Positions 32,880 to 43,614 of a DNA stretch of 64,000 nucleotides are shown here, in pieces. How positions within the stretch are numbered: position 1 is the first letter of the stretch; each line of letters opens with the position of its first letter. The DNA is from Blasia pusilla (taxonomy: Eukaryota; Marchantiophyta; Marchantiopsida; Blasiales). The position numbers were made by a program, and so were the translations under genes. The notes beneath the pieces are model-generated. The model did not search any database. It saw nothing but the letters and a program-made list of their open reading frames with translations, and was not told where the DNA came from. The stretch spans positions 26,412,001 to 26,476,000 of the forward strand of contig CM114272.1 in NCBI GenBank assembly GCA_050084515.1, in the 5' to 3' direction.

Positions 32880-33486
32880 GACGCGGGTATCGGTGGTTGC
32901 TATGGTGCAACCCCGTCTCGAACAACAAAACCTGGCCACTCTCCGCAAGCTAACTGCAAACTCTGATCTCCTCCATGAGCAGTGCCCGAAACTACCCTCG
33001 ATGCTGTGGCTATCATCTCCTTGCGTACCTGCAAAACATCCCAAGAAGTCCAAGGGTGTCTCTCCCGATCTCCCCTGGTGCGTAGATCTCCTCGAGTCTC
33101 ACCCCGAGCCACTGCCTCCACCTTCTCGGTAGGCATGGGGCTCACCAACGCAACTGCTCTCATCTGTCGTGATCTAATACGACGCTGCTCAGCCACTCCC
33201 AAGCTGAGGATCCATGTCAAGCAGTTCATGTCCATTGCCTGACCCAAGACATGCCATCGTGATGCCTCTGATACTAACGGGATTTCCGTCACTCCTGTGG
33301 GAAATCCATCGCCCGCTCTCTCTCGTCGGCGTTGGGCTCCACCAACCTCTGAACCTGGTCATCCCAAACCAAGCCAGGACCGGCCTCCTTGTATGCATAG
33401 GAAGCGGGAAAACTCACAAACGTGGGAAAGGCTGCCCGTGATCTGCCTACTTGGTTGACCACAGTCAGCGGTCGTCGATCATTGTG
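32880..33486 (-). pseudogene. Gypsy C5 methyltransferase, C-terminal part (copy 2)
   Basis: Minus-strand frame 33492-33289 reads VNQVGRSRAAFPTFVSFPAS and ADERERAMDFP (motif IX region). After a frameshift, frame 33292-32900 reads SEASRWHVLGQAMDMNCLTW (motif X). These align with 34730-34164 and with 7800-8130. The conserved HPWTSWDV block follows and leads into the reverse transcriptase, so the gene order methyltransferase-reverse transcriptase is directly visible here. Motifs I-VIII are absent, cut at the junction near 33487. Inactive. Confidence 0.82.
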
Positions 33487-33515
33487 TATCATCTATGTAA
33501 TATTGTACAAAATCA
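33487..33515 (-). repeat. 29-bp transplanted piece of reverse-transcriptase active-site sequence
   Basis: Plus-strand 33487-33515 is identical to 28851-28879 in copy 1, where the minus strand encodes the YYIDDI active site (D-F-V-Q-Y-Y-I-D-D). At 33487 it sits between the methyltransferase C-terminus and unrelated sequence, so it is out of its normal place. It looks like a template-switch scar. Confidence 0.85.
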
Positions 33516-34094
33516 ATTGGATCTTACTAGAGAGAGAATTTGTAAAGTAAGATCCAATCTCTCTCTACACAATCTCACACCATAGCTCTCAAAGGTGTGC
33601 ACTCTCTCTCTCATGTCAAACCAAACCCACTCTCCTAATGAGAGGCTTGGGTTACACTCACAAGGCAAGGGACCATAGCTCCACTGCCTCATGCCAAGAG
33701 GTTCAACAAAGAGAGAATGAGCTCTCAAGCTCTCTCTCCTTGGGATATATACCCCTCCCCTCTCCCAAGCTCTCTCCATGGTAACCTATCCTCCCAAGTC
33801 ACTTCCTTGGCTCTTGACCTGATGTAGGAGGTCAATGTCCACTTACCAAAAATAGAAAGTCGATCATATACTCAAAATGGTACTTACCAAAAATAGAAAA
33901 TCGATCATATACTCAAAATGGTACTTACCTAAAATAGTAAGTTCCTCAATATGGTTCCAAATGAGCCAAAATGAAGGGGAAACCTGCTCTCTCAAGTTTC
34001 CCGGGGCCTCAAGAGGTCATCCTCGACCTCCTAGGCCTGTCCTCCACTACTCTTGAAGACGCTCTACTAGATCTCACCGATCTATCCTAAAGGA
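33516..34094. repeat. Insert of unknown origin with hairpin and 41-bp tandem repeat
   Basis: Sequence not shared with other gypsy copies here. It starts with a 12-bp stem (ATTGGATCTTAC at 33516-33527 and its complement at 33547-33558), is rich in CTCTCTC, and has a TATA-like GGGATATATACCCC near 33749. Two 41-bp units at 33841-33881 and 33882-33922 (ACTTACCAAAAATAGAAA...) are followed by a partial third. It could be an LTR or leader of another element. The open frame at 33779-33513 is low-complexity and not trusted. Confidence 0.6.
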
Positions 34095-34163
34095 CGTGAC
34101 ATCTCCATCGTGACCTCACTGGGAGAGGACGCAACTTCCGGCTTTGGTTGCTATGTAGCAACC

Positions 34164-34730
34164 TTAGCCACCTCCATTGTGACCTCCTACCCCATGCTCC
34201 ACATCCAAAAAATGAACATGTGCTGCTCTGGCCGCCTTTGCACTCTCCGCTCGAACAACGTCCCAGGAAGTCCATGGGTGCCTATCTCTCCTCGTCCCGC
34301 CCCCAGCCAATGCCTGTACAGACCATGTAGGCAATGGTCCAACTCGTGGACGTGACGCGATGGATGACACTCGCATCCATCTCTGCTCAGCCATACCTAG
34401 GCTGACTATCCATATGAGACAGTTGAGGTCTATCGCCTGCCCCAAAACTTGTCTCCGGGATGCCTCAGTCATACCTGGCACCGCCGTAGTACTTGTACCG
34501 AACCCGATGGCGCGCTTGCGCTCATCTATTGTAGCCTCCTCCAATGCTTGGGTCACCTCATCCCAAATCATGCCTAGCCCTCCCTGATGAAAGGCATGGG
34601 ATGCTGGGAAGCTCACCAACGTAGGCAAGGTTGCCCTCAACTCCCCCACCCTATTGGCCATCGCCAATGGTGGTCTATCATCCCGCGTCACCACCTGAGA
34701 TCGACGTCCTAAGTCCAAAATAGCCTCCAC
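34164..34730 (-). CDS. Gypsy C5 methyltransferase C-terminal frame (copy 3)
   Basis: A 188-codon open frame. Residues 1-20 resemble the end of the target-recognition region. Residues 39-47 read VSFPASHAF. Residues 69-85 read DERKRAIGFGTSTTAVP (motif IX region). Residues 87-103 read MTEASRRQVLGQAIDLN (motif X, which packs against the SAM site in C5 methyltransferases). A glycine-rich tail and HPWTSWDV (about 143-150) follow. Upstream, only motif I survives (34793-34813) and motifs IV-VIII are deleted, so it cannot be catalytic. Downstream the copy stops at about 34095 and does not reach its own reverse transcriptase. Confidence 0.8.
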   Translation of the reverse strand: MEAILDLGRRSQVVTRDDRPPLAMANRVGELRATLPTLVSFPASHAFHQGGLGMIWDEVTQALEEATIDERKRAIGFGTSTTAVPGMTEASRRQVLGQAIDLNCLIWIVSLGMAEQRWMRVSSIASRPRVGPLPTWSVQALAGGGTRRDRHPWTSWDVVRAESAKAARAAHVHFLDVEHGVGGHNGGG

Positions 34731-34734
34731 TCTG

Positions 34735-35120
34735 AGATGTCACGTCCACGAGTTGGACCCGCCTACAATACCGTAGCCGATCATGTGCTAATATTTCCAA
34801 AGAGATCTAATACCCTAACACCCTCCTCTGGACATTGCTACACAATAGGTGTGGTATCTAGTGGGGTCAACATCTCCATTCCAGGGGCCCGATCACCATC
34901 TAACTCTCGCTACTCCGTGATAAATGCATGACTCCACGCTCGTCGGAAGCCCTCTATAGCTTTCGAGTTGTACCCCGCAATAGTGAAGAGGTCTCACTAA
35001 CATGGGAAGAGACACCCGCCATGGCCTATCTCTATGTGGGACTATCCGCTATTGGGACATCCTCCGCATGTGCATTCCCCTCATGGCCAGCTAACACTAC
35101 CTGTGAAAGTTGGTGACATG
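34735..35120 (-). pseudogene. Protease-methyltransferase spacer and motif I (copy 3)
   Basis: The minus-strand frame near 34825-34740 reads GVRVLDLFGNIST, a stop, SATVL, a stop and AG. This is the motif I (SAM-binding) pattern of C5 methyltransferases, with the L-F-x-x-I-x-T arrangement closer to DNMT3/DRM-type enzymes than to bacterial F-x-G-x-G. The homologous block on the plus strand is 11651-11700. After about 34740 the reading passes directly to sequence just before motif IX, so about 350 codons' worth of domain, judged by the 7340-7740 segment plus the unseen part, is missing here. Confidence 0.65.
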
Positions 35121-35189
35121 GTCAGAGACTCGTCTCGTGATCGACCTCCTTGTCCCGTAAACTGCATGGGTAACTGACTCATCCGGCCG

Positions 35190-35990
35190 TCACCTGATCA
35201 CTGGCCGATAAGCAACAGTCTCCTCCCAGAAGTCAAGGATGAATCCTAGGGGATGTAACAATGTACTCCCCACCAACACATCGTACGACTCAGCTGGTGT
35301 CGTAATCGCACGTGTGCACACCATAGCACTATCCGTCGCATGCTCTGGCTGGACTCTGACAATTATCTCCTGTCGAGTCATATACTACGTGGGTGACACG
35401 CCCCCAATCGAGGTTTGTATCTGGAAGGGACAAGGCTCAATGTCGGCCTTCCGTAACCCCAACGCTAAACACGCCGCCTTCCCTAACATCAAGGGTTGCG
35501 CTCCCGAATCAAGTAGGACGCGCTACGGGTGGTATACTATACCCATCGGACTAACCAAGCGAAATACTCAATCTTGGTTATCGAGTAACACTTCTCCATG
35601 TGTCACCATTGCTCGCTCTATGGCCGATCGAGCTGGCATATCTACCAACTTCGCCGCCGCCACATGCCATGACTCTGTGGGGAACATCACTTCCATCTGC
35701 TCTGAGGGCAAGTCCACCACCTCCTCAACTACCTCTGAACTAGAGGCATTCACCTCTCCACGCTAACACAACGTGGCGGCCAGTTGAAACACCTGAGATG
35801 GTCCAACTCCCAACGTTGCCAACTCTATGGCGGAAAATAGCGGAGTCTAGCTCACTTTGGTGGCCACCTCCAGCACTATGGTCGACAGTGACTCCACTCG
35901 AGCCGACATAGGAGTTGTCACTCCAACTCCTCGTGACGTCGACGTACCTGCCTAAGCTGTAGGCACCGCTGGTCGTTGAGGCACCATCCA
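35190..35990 (-). pseudogene. Gypsy aspartic protease region (copy 3)
   Basis: Frames 35991-35740, 35753-35568 and 35381-35190 together match the plus-strand region 10440-11230. The active-site triad is intact as RVLLDSGAQPLMLGK (plus-strand 35490-35535), unlike the plus-strand copy. The C-terminal part reads SYDVLVGSTLLHPLGFILDFW. It lies between gag and the methyltransferase. Stops at 35567 and elsewhere split the frame. Confidence 0.82.
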
Positions 35991-35999
35991 TGGTGTGTG

Positions 36000-38045
36000 T
36001 AGTGCCTTCGACAATGTGAATGACTATGGAACCCTGGCCTGCCGCACATCGGTCCCCTCCGATGGGTCAATCTCAACTCCACCTCTCGATGGCTCGGTGG
36101 CTCTCGCAACACCCCGAGTCACCACTGTAGCAGCCTCAACTTGAGCTCCACTACACATAAACCCCATACTAGCGATTTCCTCACCCGGGTCAAGGTAAGA
36201 GGTAGAAGCTAGAGCCACAATAGCTGCTCACGGCTCCGTGCCTTCCCTGAGCTGCATCATCGTCATGGTAGCAAACCTCTGCTCCAAGTGATCGATGTGT
36301 GAGAGAAGTGCCGGCTCTGGTGCTCTTGCTCCATCTCCTCAGGCTGGTGGTGGTCCTCTACCACCACTTCCAGGAATAACTCCCCGACCTCCTCCAAGAC
36401 GACCGCCCCCAGGCCCTTGGCCTACCTCTGGACGTACCTCTCCACGAAGGTCAAAACATCTATCCCTAGTGTGACCATATCTATGGCAATAGTCACACTG
36501 GTAGGGCATCCTCTATGGCTCCTGAACAATCGGAGGCACTCGTGGTCCTCTCCCATGCTGTGTGCAGTCTCTCTGCCTATGGGCCACTCCACATGTCCAA
36601 CACGACAACATCAGTCCTTGCTGGGCAACATATGTAGGTACAGGTCATTTCCTCATAGGCTCAGGGTACCGACCTGCTCTCTGGGCACACTGGCCCGCTC
36701 CCGTAGTACTGGTGTTCGCTGTGGCACCTGTGGGATCACTGTCGCTCGTGGACCCATCGACTTCTAGAAAATCCAGCGGTCACTACCTGCTCCTCACTCA
36801 TGTTGAGCTCAATACGCTCAGACAACTCAAAGAACACCTTCAATGTGGGCTTCGCTGCGTGAATGAGCACCGTATCTCAGACTCTCCTCTGTAGTTCTCA
36901 GTACAGAACCCCATACCCATACTGGAATGACTGCACCTCAGTTACTCCATACGTAGCAATGATCAGCCTCCTCATGCGAGTGAATTCCTCTCTCAGACTC
37001 TCATCCGATTGTCGCTGAAAATCCTATAGACTCTTCAGCTTGTCGGTGCGTACGCCGTAGTAGCTCTTCCCCAAATGTCGAAAGAACTCCACTGTAGGAC
37101 TGAAGCTAGGTGGCCCTCTACCACCAGAGGTCTCTGCCACATTGCCTGTCTCACTACCCTCCTCTCCATCTAGTCTTCGGGCTGATGGTGTGGGTCTCTC
37201 TCCTCTCACGATCCCATCATACGCCTCGCGACCACTAGTGGACACATACCTTGGAGCCCAATACATTCTTCAAGCATCGATCTCTACTGAATATAGTGAT
37301 CGAAACTCCATGTAATCATCCATCAGAGGACCCTCCAAGTGCTGGAACAACCCCTTCCATGCCATGAAAGGGTTGAACCATGTCGGAGTCCATATCTCCT
37401 GGAAGTCGCACCACGTGTCGAACTCCTGGATAAAATCATCTAAGTGAATGGTGCCCACTACACCCAAGAAACGACCCATGCCCCGATGGCCCATGTCGTC
37501 CATCTCTTGCCTAGTGACACTGACTCCATCTGCAATCTCGTTACCAGACCTAGTGTTTAGTGATAACGATCCAGCCACAGATGGATGTCGAGGTAGGTCC
37601 TCACTCGTAACCCCTTGGTATCTCACTCCACTCCGTGTTACACCACTACTACTGCTCGTACTACCCCGTTCTTCCGAACCCTGGAAGAACGCCGTGATGA
37701 CAACCTTGTCTCACCCGCTCAAGCACTCAGACTCAGTGAGAGTCTCCCACACTCCTCACTAGGTCAACAACACTAATGGTAATCCCGTGACGACACACTT
37801 GGCCTCAGGCACCCTCAACACTCGGGCTCACCATGAGCCTCCCAACTAACTCACCTAAACCACAGACACTCTCGAATCATACACACGACCCCTATTCGGC
37901 AACCGCCGTATATCCACCAACATGCTATATATGAAAAGAGTCTACACTCGTCACCATCACTGCACCCACCTAGCACCAACTACTACCCGATACCCAGCAC
38001 TCTCAATCACATAAGATAAGTGTGGGAAAAGGGACTTGAATGGGT
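36000..38045 (-). pseudogene. Gypsy leader and gag (copy 3)
   Basis: The leader 38045-37780 matches 8994-9170. Gag follows: 37626-37270 (118 codons, FIQEFDTWCDFQEIWTPTW, capsid-like helices), 37266-37024 (VEFFRHLGKSYYGVRTDKL), and decayed sequence to 36400. Two zinc knuckles are intact in sequence: CWTCGVAHRQRDC near 36570-36608 (CX2CX3HX4C) and CDYCHRYGHTRDRC near 36462-36505 (CX2CX4HX4C). They are interrupted only by stops outside the motifs. No 5' LTR or primer-binding site was found beyond 38045, so the copy is 5'-truncated. Confidence 0.82.
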
Positions 38046-40427
38046 AACCTGATCACACCCTCCAACCTACGGCATTGTCAATATCCATTCCTCCACGTGA
38101 TGTGATGACCTCCGCAACATGACACTCTCCTCGACCAACAAGTCAAACCTCCCATTAGTGTAGGTTCGTGTGTTTCCATCACAACCCTGGTAATTCCTAG
38201 TCGGTGAAGAACTAATGAGTCGTCCTCCAACCTACTCGTAATAATTGCCAAACTTCCGTCCCGATGCCCACCATGCTCATGAAACACCAAGTGTCACCAA
38301 CGGAGTAACTACGTGTTCTATTTGGATAAGAGATTAACAAATGCAGGCGCTGCAGAGTATCAGATTCATCATAAGTACCGGAGAGGATCGGAGTGACGAA
38401 AGTATAGGAGCAGGGGATTTGTAAAGAATGGTGGAGGAGTAATCGCCGTAAATGAATGCCTCTCCGGACACAGATTCGTCGTCTGGATTCCATCGCACTC
38501 TCGGTCTGGCAATCTCAGACCTTCAATCCGCCGGCGAAGACTTGCGATTTTACTTCCGAGAGATGAAACGCGCGCAGGATTGGTGATATCCGTTCTCGCC
38601 GGGAAAACATAGACAGCGTCAACGACGTAACACATCACATCCTGGAGGTGCATAAAACCTCGTCTTTCGTCGATGAGACCTTGTTTCTTCATCATCTTGG
38701 CTTAGATTGAAGTTATTTTTCTTTCATTTTCAGCTTGTTTGATATTCCAGGCCCATCCGACCTCATAACACGGATCCTGGTTTTGCCTCGAAGTGGAGGT
38801 AGACAGACAGATTACATATCTTACGCGAATGTGAGTTAGGGCTACAGGAGACTCCACTTTATAGTCATGTTCAATGACAAGAAGTACATGTCAAGATGTA
38901 GCAAACTCTTGAGATGTATGGGGTTACGAACTCCCCTGCCATTCCTGGGGACGAATTGACGGATTCGGCGCTAGCTGATGAGTAGATTTCGGTGTTCGTT
39001 GTAGAGAAAGAGGAGACTAAACATCTATCGGAAATAGTCGGGATCACCAACCCACATCCAAAGGGAAAGAATTATAAAATCTTCAAGTCAACCGCAGCTG
39101 AATCAACACTAGTAGAGACCCGAAGTGAGTAGATCTTGGAGAAGTGTAGGAAAATCAACTAGAAGTGGCGTCTCCCTCTGCCCGGAAAGGCTGCATAGCA
39201 ATGAAAATCCATTTCTCGAGTGGAGAAGGAAGAGTGGATTAAATAGGGTTTAGGGTCTCTCGCCAATAACCCATAGCTGGCGAATCGCTTGAAAATACAT
39301 CTGAGATGCCCATGGCTCTCAGACGTATGAATGGGATTTTCGGGAGGGCGCCTCTCCGGTTGACCGCCCTCCGCCATGGCTTTAGTTGTGAAGTCTGACT
39401 GTGGCCGAGGCACTGAGGAATTCCCGCCTGCCCTTTTTGTTTGGGTATTAGTTCACACCTCAAAATCACGGACACCTGAATGGGATATCCGTGCAGATTC
39501 CTTATCCACGATCTATGTCATAGCCTCCGGTTTGAAGTCCAGTTAGTCGAGTCGGAATAGGGCAGAGGAACAAGAAATGCGAGCCGATGAAATTGATGCA
39601 AAGGTGAAAACTGCTGTCCTAAACTGAACATGGTGGGATGATGAAGGTTTGGATCAAGGAGTTCTGTCCCGGCGAAGATATTTTGAGCCCTTGAACATAT
39701 GCGAATCATTGTGCTTGCAAGTTGTGTTATCATCTTCAAAAGCTAAAGCGAATGCTAATAGTTCATTGATAGGTGGCAGGGCGGGGTTTCATCTTATTCT
39801 CTGGTCTTTCTCCGGTGTTTGAATGCTCCAACAGAAGTGTTAGCAGTGTAGGTAAAGGGAAACCTCTTATGTATGTTCGCTCTTGGATCGTGTGCTTTTG
39901 TCGTCTCTTTCATAGACATCGGGGGTTACACAAGTCAAATCCTACAACAACGAGTCCTCCCGCTTAACGCTTTGTAGGATTCATCTCCTCGGGGTGATAG
40001 AATTTCGGTTCATCAATTACACCCTCAAAGCTTCAGTTGCAATATGAAGATTTCAAAAGATTCGCTCCTTCGATCGAGATGCCTCCACTTCGGAGGTGCG
40101 GGAAATGAACTTAGCTTATGTGATCGATCGAGGAATTGAGGAAAGCAAAACTGAATTGTACTTAGCTTCCAGTTCTTAGGTGGCCTTGTGCTCAATAATT
40201 ACTAGATTCTCGCCTTCCCCCCACTTCACATAACGCTGGCTCGACTCATTCCTAGGTACTTGACGTACGTTCCAAGAGGTAAGCGATTCGACTCATGATG
40301 GACAATAATGTGTCCATTATTCTCTACAGTGCAAGAATCTAAGTGCTCACGACTAAACCCTTGAGCCAGCGACGAAGCACATCCAGCACAAATGCTTGAG
40401 ATGTGCCATGTACAGGTGAATAAGATG
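38046..40427. other. Non-repetitive stretch with two coding-like minus-strand frames
   Basis: GC content rises to host-like levels. Minus-strand frame 38695-38369 (108 codons, starts MMKKQGLIDERRG) and frame 39475-39239 with the overlapping 39413-39159 (contains MAEGGQPERRPPENPIH in a fair start context, GCCATGG) could be first exons of host genes. I recognise no family and found no convincing splice chain. The gypsy insertion ends next to the first one. Nothing else supported. Confidence 0.35.
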
Positions 40428-42100
40428 TCACTCGTCCTTCAGACTTGAGAAGAAGTCAAGAATGAGCTTATTCACTAGCTCGTGTTGCTCCTGATGCATG
40501 AAGTGACCCCCTGGTATCGAAATTACGCCTTTGATACTGGGGAATTCCGCCAACTTCTCTGCATCTGTCGTTTCCTGCTTTACCTCACCGTCAACATTAA
40601 TGTCGTTCTCTGAGTTGATCACTAGTGCGTTTATGTTCATTCCCAGGCTTGCGAATGGCGACCTCAGCTCCCAGCTCCTGCAAGTTCCAGACAGCAACTA
40701 CTCATGAGCGTCACCGGCGCCAAATGCTGATCAGCTTGTTTTTATGCCCTCAAGGGAGAATTATCTGTCCGACGCAAATATTGTTCTATTTCTCTGATGG
40801 AACCTACAGCTATACCCGTGATCATCGACCTGCGATCTGGATCCTCTAGTTGTTGTCTTTTCGCCAGCAGATTGCTTACGAAAATTCTACTCACGGGAGG
40901 AAGAACTAGTCATCAGAACGGAAAGCGCAGGGCACGGCAGGGCACGGCAGGGCATGCCAGAGTAAGAGAACCTCTTCACGTTGCGGTAGTAGTTGAGACC
41001 TCCTGTGAAACCCGTCTTGTCGAATGTCTGTGCGTAGTACTCGAGGTCCTCCTCAGTGAGCCAATCTGGCAAGGGCCGTTTGGCTTCTTCCTCGTCGCTG
41101 TACACTTTGGGAATGCCAACTTTCGGGTCCTCTGACCACCTCGTCAGGAAAGCCTTCAAAACATAGGCCGTCTTTTTCTTTCCGAGCAACGCCTCCGCTT
41201 TGCCTGGCTCCTGCAGTTCATCCACAAAGTTGGGAGAAAAAGCGATTCGATCTGCCAGTCTACTCACAAGAATCAGCTTCTGAGTGGCCTCGGGAAACGT
41301 GAATTCTCAGAGCGTCCTCACCGCTGGCAATTACCCGTTGCCGACTCTCAGATCCAGAAACTCGCACCTTAACACACTCTGTTTCATGCATCTCCGTTTC
41401 ATTGATTCTCTACACGACCCCCCACCGTCTTCCACTATTGGCTCAGCAGTGCGGTTTCAGCTACTTTTGCGACGTTCTGCCCGACTCCAGCAGCGGCTCA
41501 AATTGAAATGGGACATCATAAGAGTGAAGAAGAGACCTGGAAAACCCAAAAGTAATGCTTGTCGCCATAGGTGTCACGCACTATCTGCGGGAGGTCTCCA
41601 AAATGTGGAGTTTGTGTAAGCATGACGGAGCCGAGAATGACTAAGCCCTTGAGAAGATCGGGTCTCATACGGGCTATCTCCCATGCGAAAAAAAAACCCC
41701 AATCGTGCCCGACGAGCAGCACCTAGTCCCGATCACACAGAACACGTCAGATTCTTCCAAAACTTCAATGCATAAAGATTTTCATAAAGATAGAGAGAGA
41801 CTGTAGTCATTAAGTATTGTTTGGGCCTGTCGTGGCCTTGCGACCGACCCAAACAACGTGTTCGTGCGGAGCTTCCAAGTGTCAACAAAGAAACTCTTCA
41901 CCGCACCATCTACTCTACCTGATTGGGATCCCCGATAGACATTACTTACCAGTGCTGCTTTCGGCAATGAATCAAGGCTACTGAATGTGAACAATTCTGG
42001 TGTTACCGGCTTAGCAATATCAGCATATGCTCTTGCTCTGTGTGTTGTGAATTCTGTGCACAGAGACAGAGAGAGAGCTCCGTGTGTTGTGAATTCTGTG

Positions 42101-42156
<56 letters not shown>

Positions 42157-42976
42157 CACAATTATGTGCCTGTCGTTGCCTTGCGAACATAGACCCCGCG
42201 CCCTGTGCTTGAGAGAGAGAAAGAGAGTACTCATTGTGTTGGACGGTGGTTGAGACTGGCATGGGTGCGTACCATATCAGAGGAGGAAGACATTCTCATA
42301 GAGTGTGAGTGCGGGCCATACAGGGTGTTGGTGCGGAGACTCCAACTGTCAAACCATCTACTTTAGCTCATCATCGAAACCAACAGGTTTGCTTAGTATG
42401 TCTCGTGAGATGCATGTGAGACAAAGAGTAGGGAAGCCCAGAAGGTGCACGAACCTGTTTCACTGGAAGAGACTCGATCAAGCCGACGATGTCGCCAACG
42501 ATGTCGATCAGTGTGTACTTCTCAGCAGATGCAGGGATGTCCGAATCGCCATAGCCTCGAAGGTCTGGAACAACCACATGAAATCCGGCGGCGACTAACG
42601 CAGGAATTTGGTACCGGAAACTGTACCAAAAGTCAGGAAATCCATGCAGAAACACTACAGTTGGTCCTGCGGGTCCATCACCGTTCAGTGTCGTCACCAG
42701 TTAGCCCCGCCCGAACGAAACATCAGAAATTCTTTCAGCTCTACCTCCCTCTCATAATCACTTCCAGAAGCAGCCAGCGCGATCGCGTCATCAGCAGGAA
42801 GAGGAAGAGGAAGAGGAAGAGGAAGAAGAAGAGGAAGAGGCATCAAATCATTTCTCACTACTACACAAGAAGTTCAGTCGCTTGCCTGCTCCCATCTCCA
42901 CATAATGCAATTTGACTCCATTCGTCACGACGAACTTGTGGGAGATGTCCTTCAGAGTGGTAGTTAACGCTGACAT
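40428..42976 (-). CDS. Epoxide-hydrolase-like alpha/beta hydrolase A (5 exons, 325 aa)
   Basis: Exons (minus): 42976-42886, 42666-42455, 41722-41537, 41210-40972 and 40677-40428, joining in frame to 325 residues. Introns are 219, 732, 326 and 294 bp. Intron 1 has a GC donor (GCAG|GCAAGC) and AG acceptor; the others are GT-AG. Residues 36-44 hold the oxyanion-hole motif (FLHGFPDFW). D108 in GHDWG is the nucleophile. GGLNYYR supplies a lid tyrosine. A histidine in GGHFMHQE near the C-terminus completes the triad, and the acid is probably the aspartate in NSENDIN. Known role: plant soluble epoxide hydrolases open fatty-acid or xenobiotic epoxides to diols in the cytosol. Length and exon phases fit. 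It forms a same-strand pair with the paralogue 6 kb upstream. Haloalkane-dehalogenase-like activity is an alternative. Confidence 0.9.
42111..42155. repeat. (GA)22 microsatellite in intron 2 of hydrolase A
   Basis: About 45 bp of uninterrupted GA preceded by a CA tract. A short direct repeat (GTGTGTTGTGAATTCTGTGCAC-like) occurs twice just before it, at 42040-42065 and 42082-42104. It creates false R-E-rich frames on both strands. Confidence 0.95.
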
Positions 42977-43497
42977 CCCTGCAGCCGGCTTCAGAACCGG
43001 AAGAGAACCTGCCTCGACTTACGAAACAGCCTTAACAGAATAATCAACTCCACGTTCCACTGCGGAATCTCACTGAATCCTACGTAGTTATCAGCGAGCT
43101 AGGAAAAGGAAATCCAGATCCACTGCCGACACAACCGATCGGAATCGGTGCTCCCCGACGAAGAGAAGTATCCTCACGACAATTACTGACATCGACTACT
43201 CATCTGCAAGAGCTGAAACTAAAGCCATCGTCGGAATCACATTTGGCTCGCGGTCCTCTCTCTCTCTCTCCACACCTCCATTTCGGCCACACTCCTCCCG
43301 TATCTTGCTTGTTTGCTAGACCAGAATGCTCTCCGTTCATCGATCACACCGACGCTCCCAAGAGCTGCTTCCAACGCAAACGCACGGCTCTGTCGATCGC
43401 TATCTGCTGCAGCACTTCGTAGGGGACTCGGACCTGGACGCCCGGAATCATCCCTTTCCCTCCGCTTACCAAACTTTGCGATTTACCGCTTGCAAAG
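42977..43497 (-). promoter_or_regulatory. Upstream region of hydrolase A
   Basis: Host-like composition between the start codon and the AT-rich repeats that begin near 43500. A CT-rich tract (CTCTCTCTCTCTCC) lies at 43256-43271. No clear TATA box was identified. Assigned as promoter and leader only because of its position. Confidence 0.4.
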
Positions 43498-43610
43498 TTG
43501 AAATCTGCGTTTACCCTAAAAATAAAAATCATAAACTTACGGAATGAATCTAAAGCAAGGGAAAAGAAGAAGTTGAAATCTGCGTTTACCCTAGAAATAA
43601 AAATCATAAA
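43498..43610. repeat. Direct repeat, 37-39 bp, two copies
   Basis: GTTGAAATCTGCGTTTACCC followed by AAAAATAAAAATCATAAA occurs at 43498-43535 and again, with one change, at 43572-43610. The spacing is about 74 bp. Confidence 0.9.
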
Positions 43611-43614
43611 GATT

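Noticed and set aside
40924-40957. GGCACGGCAGGGCACGGCAGGGCA repeat, considered as a CRISPR-like or regulatory array
   Set aside because: Three short units (about 10 bp) inside intron 4 of hydrolase A. A simple sequence repeat.
41782-42262. Open frames of 80-150 codons across the (GA)22 tract
   Set aside because: Lengths come from the microsatellite. They lie in intron 2 of hydrolase A, although a short intron repeat inside is reported separately.
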